From the NCBI GenBank assembly GCA_012295275.1, contig CM022676.1, positions 10,961,470-11,025,469 on the forward strand: a DNA stretch of 64,000 nt, read 5' to 3'. Below, in pieces: positions 62,303 to 64,000 of the stretch. Origin of the DNA: Chrysomallon squamiferum (taxonomy: Eukaryota > Mollusca > Gastropoda > Neomphalida > Peltospiridae). How positions within the stretch are numbered: the first letter of the stretch is position 1; each line of letters opens with the position of its first letter. A model generated the notes under the pieces. That model was not told the DNA's origin and searched no databases. It saw only the letters and a program-made list of their open reading frames with translations. A program made the translations under genes and the position numbers.

Positions 62303-63012
62303 CTGAAAACATAAGAAACCAATATATATATATATATAATGTATGTATGTATGAATGTATATGTATATATATTATCTGTCAAGTAAAATTAATGTGAACA
62401 TAATTATATATTATTCTATGTAAAAATATGATAAGAAACCAGATTTGTAATAATGGTGATGATAATAATAGTGATGATAGTATGTAAGATAAGAGGATAG
62501 CTATTTCACTTTTTCTTTGAAAAACGAAACATAAAATTTAATTTCATCTTTAATATATGTATGTATATTTTTTTATTGTTGTTGACATTAATATGTTTGA
62601 GTGAAACTGACAGTTAGGGAGAAACTTACCAACATGTTTACAGAAGTTGTATATTTTCCTGTTGGGTTAACATAACCACATGAGTTAAACCAGAAACCAC
62701 AACCATATACTTCAGCACAATTCCACTGATTTTTATCATTATCATGATCATATGTTGAGAAAGCCATGTTATTCTGAGAAAATGTATTACTTGAAAAAGA
62801 AAATTACATATATATATATATATATATATTAGCTGTATTAAAATGAAAATACTTCATAAATTTGTATTATTAAAAAAGTTTGTTTTAGTAATGTGGTAAA
62901 ATCATGTCTTATATCCAGTAACAGTTCTGACAGTTTAATTATTTTGTTAGCTTTGAACCTATTGAAAACATGACAGTTATTTGACTGAGATAACATTCTA
63001 CATACCCCTGTG

Positions 63013-63044
<32 letters not shown>

Positions 63045-63780
63045 GAAAACAAATAAACTGATGAATTAATTTATCTTTATCTGTTAATATGAAGTATGTG
63101 TCTTGCTTAGATTAAAAAATAATAATAGTAATAAATAATAATGATAATATATTCTTTACAGTGTGTATGAAATGAGTGTAGTAATGCAGTATTTTGGTGT
63201 GTGTTTGGTATGAATTTAGATTAGGTTGGTGTGTTGTTGGCATTAATAACTTGATAAGAAATGGCAGTCATCATTGATTCACAAGACTGCTGTCAAACCT
63301 GTACAAAACGGGTCGTTTAATACAGGTCGTTTAATACAGGTCGTTTAATACAGGTCGATGATTTAATAAAACATTTTTTTGACTCATAATACAACTGTCA
63401 TCCATTTATAAATAACAATTATTTATAGGAGATTCACTCAATAGTTTTCAATGAAAAATAATGTCCACAGTCTGTTATATTCAGGTGATTGCCATGTACA
63501 GGCCATTTAAAGAAGTAAATTCGTTCAAAGGATTAGTGATGACTGTTACAGTGAGGTCGCCTTTCTATATATATAACAATAATAATAATAATAAGAAGAA
63601 GAAGAAGAAGAAGAAAATAAAGTAATTAACCTACTTGGAGAATGGATCCATTGCACTACCAGAATGTCCATTAACATGAATGCGGTAAAACTGTTTTTCA
63701 TCATCCACATGGAAATAACTGTATTTAGCATAATCATGTTGACCATTGAAATCAGTGAAATCAACTCTTAGCTCTGTATT
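62222..63780 (-). CDS. Second FReD gene copy, 3' end (three exons)
   Basis: Join: 63780-63635, 62789-62630, 62302-62222. Protein differs from copy 1 at three positions seen (DND Q to K; KL to RI in DITRISWFDL). Stop, splice sites, calcium loop DHDND and the [15 protein letters not shown] segment are intact. The upstream exons are off the right edge, so whether it also has the VWDE part is unknown. Near-identical exons next to diverged introns suggest selection or gene conversion. Confidence 0.88.
62630..62789 (-). CDS. FReD exon 4 (copy 2)
   Basis: Two substitutions relative to copy 1, one silent (ACC to ACT) and one giving DHDNDKNQ instead of DHDNDQNQ. Splice sites conserved. Confidence 0.93.
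62790..63634. other. Copy 2 intron between FReD exons 3 and 4
   Basis: Has (TA)n near 62,808-62,828, a (CA)n at 63,019-63,044, three short copies of ggtcgtttaataca (63,310-63,356) and an AAT/AAG run at 63,577-63,615. The CpG-rich insert of copy 1 is absent. Confidence 0.55.
63635..63780 (-). CDS. FReD exon 3 (copy 2)
   Basis: Identical in sequence to 46,311-46,456, same splice sites (TTTCAG acceptor, GTAGGT donor), phase 0 to 2. Confidence 0.93.
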
Positions 63781-64000
63781 CTGAAATTAAGAGAAAATGT
63801 TCTTAAATAATTTAAATACCAATCAAGATATGGTGATAACTACTAGTAGCAGCAGTAGTAGAAATAGTAGTGGTTCAGGCTGGACCTGGCTAATCGGTCA
63901 TTCACTGTTCAGCAGCTTTGATGGTTAGGGATGTTGATTTAAATCTCGTGGTAATTAGTTTGCATGGCTGCTGTTTGGCACCACCGTCCTCTCATACTGT

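Larger units (their letters stand above)
61030..64000. repeat. Duplicated VWDE-FReD 3' end, right copy (segment D)
   Basis: Colinear with about 43,665-46,690, minus the 1-kb CpG insert. Similarity rises toward the FReD exons and the exon-3 intron (about 2% difference at 63,781-64,000), while 61,030-61,730 is only patchily alignable. Confidence 0.9.

Overview
The window is a nuclear segment of an animal genome. It is AT-rich and poor in CpG, has small exons bounded by GT-AG introns, and carries an extreme load of microsatellites and minisatellites. Two minus-strand genes were assembled by hand from exon homology and splice phase. Fibrinogen-related (FReD) and VWDE-like proteins suggest a lophotrochozoan, most likely a mollusc; this is inference, since nothing in the window is species-diagnostic.

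Region 1, about 1-42,600, minus strand: the 5' and central parts of a PHLDB1/PHLDB2 (LL5) family gene. Three exons (39,368 to 27,009) encode the N-terminal FHA-type domain. A 2,039-bp exon (8,270-10,308) encodes a Ser/Thr-rich linker, an 11-residue coding minisatellite and the first coiled coil. Eight more exons, including a 12-nt microexon, carry the coiled coil to position 779. The PH domain expected at the C-terminus lies beyond the left edge. All exon phases fit one reading frame (1,129 codons from the proposed ATG). The introns hold about twenty tandem arrays and one Tigger/pogo-like DNA transposon remnant (37,047-37,823).

Region 2, about 44,230-58,605, minus strand: the 3' part of a secreted mosaic protein. 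In order it has a VWDE-type N-terminal domain, a von Willebrand D domain starting CQATGDPH, a Cys-rich region, one EGF domain, an IPT-like domain, a short Cys-rich linker and a complete FReD ending at a stop codon. Sixteen exons join in phase into 900 visible residues, with one single-base excess in a homopolymer of the first visible exon. The VWDE-type front joined to a FReD is the most unusual feature here.

Region 3, 58,828-64,000: right of a 200-N gap the sequence is a colinear, rearranged second copy of about 32,900-46,690. It keeps the last three FReD exons intact but has lost the PHLDB FHA exon, the first PHLDB coding exon, the PHLDB promoter region and the Tigger element. A second VWDE-FReD (or FReD) gene therefore enters from the right edge.

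No rRNA, tRNA, CRISPR array or prokaryotic operon was recognised. Many long open frames in the window are translations of simple repeats.
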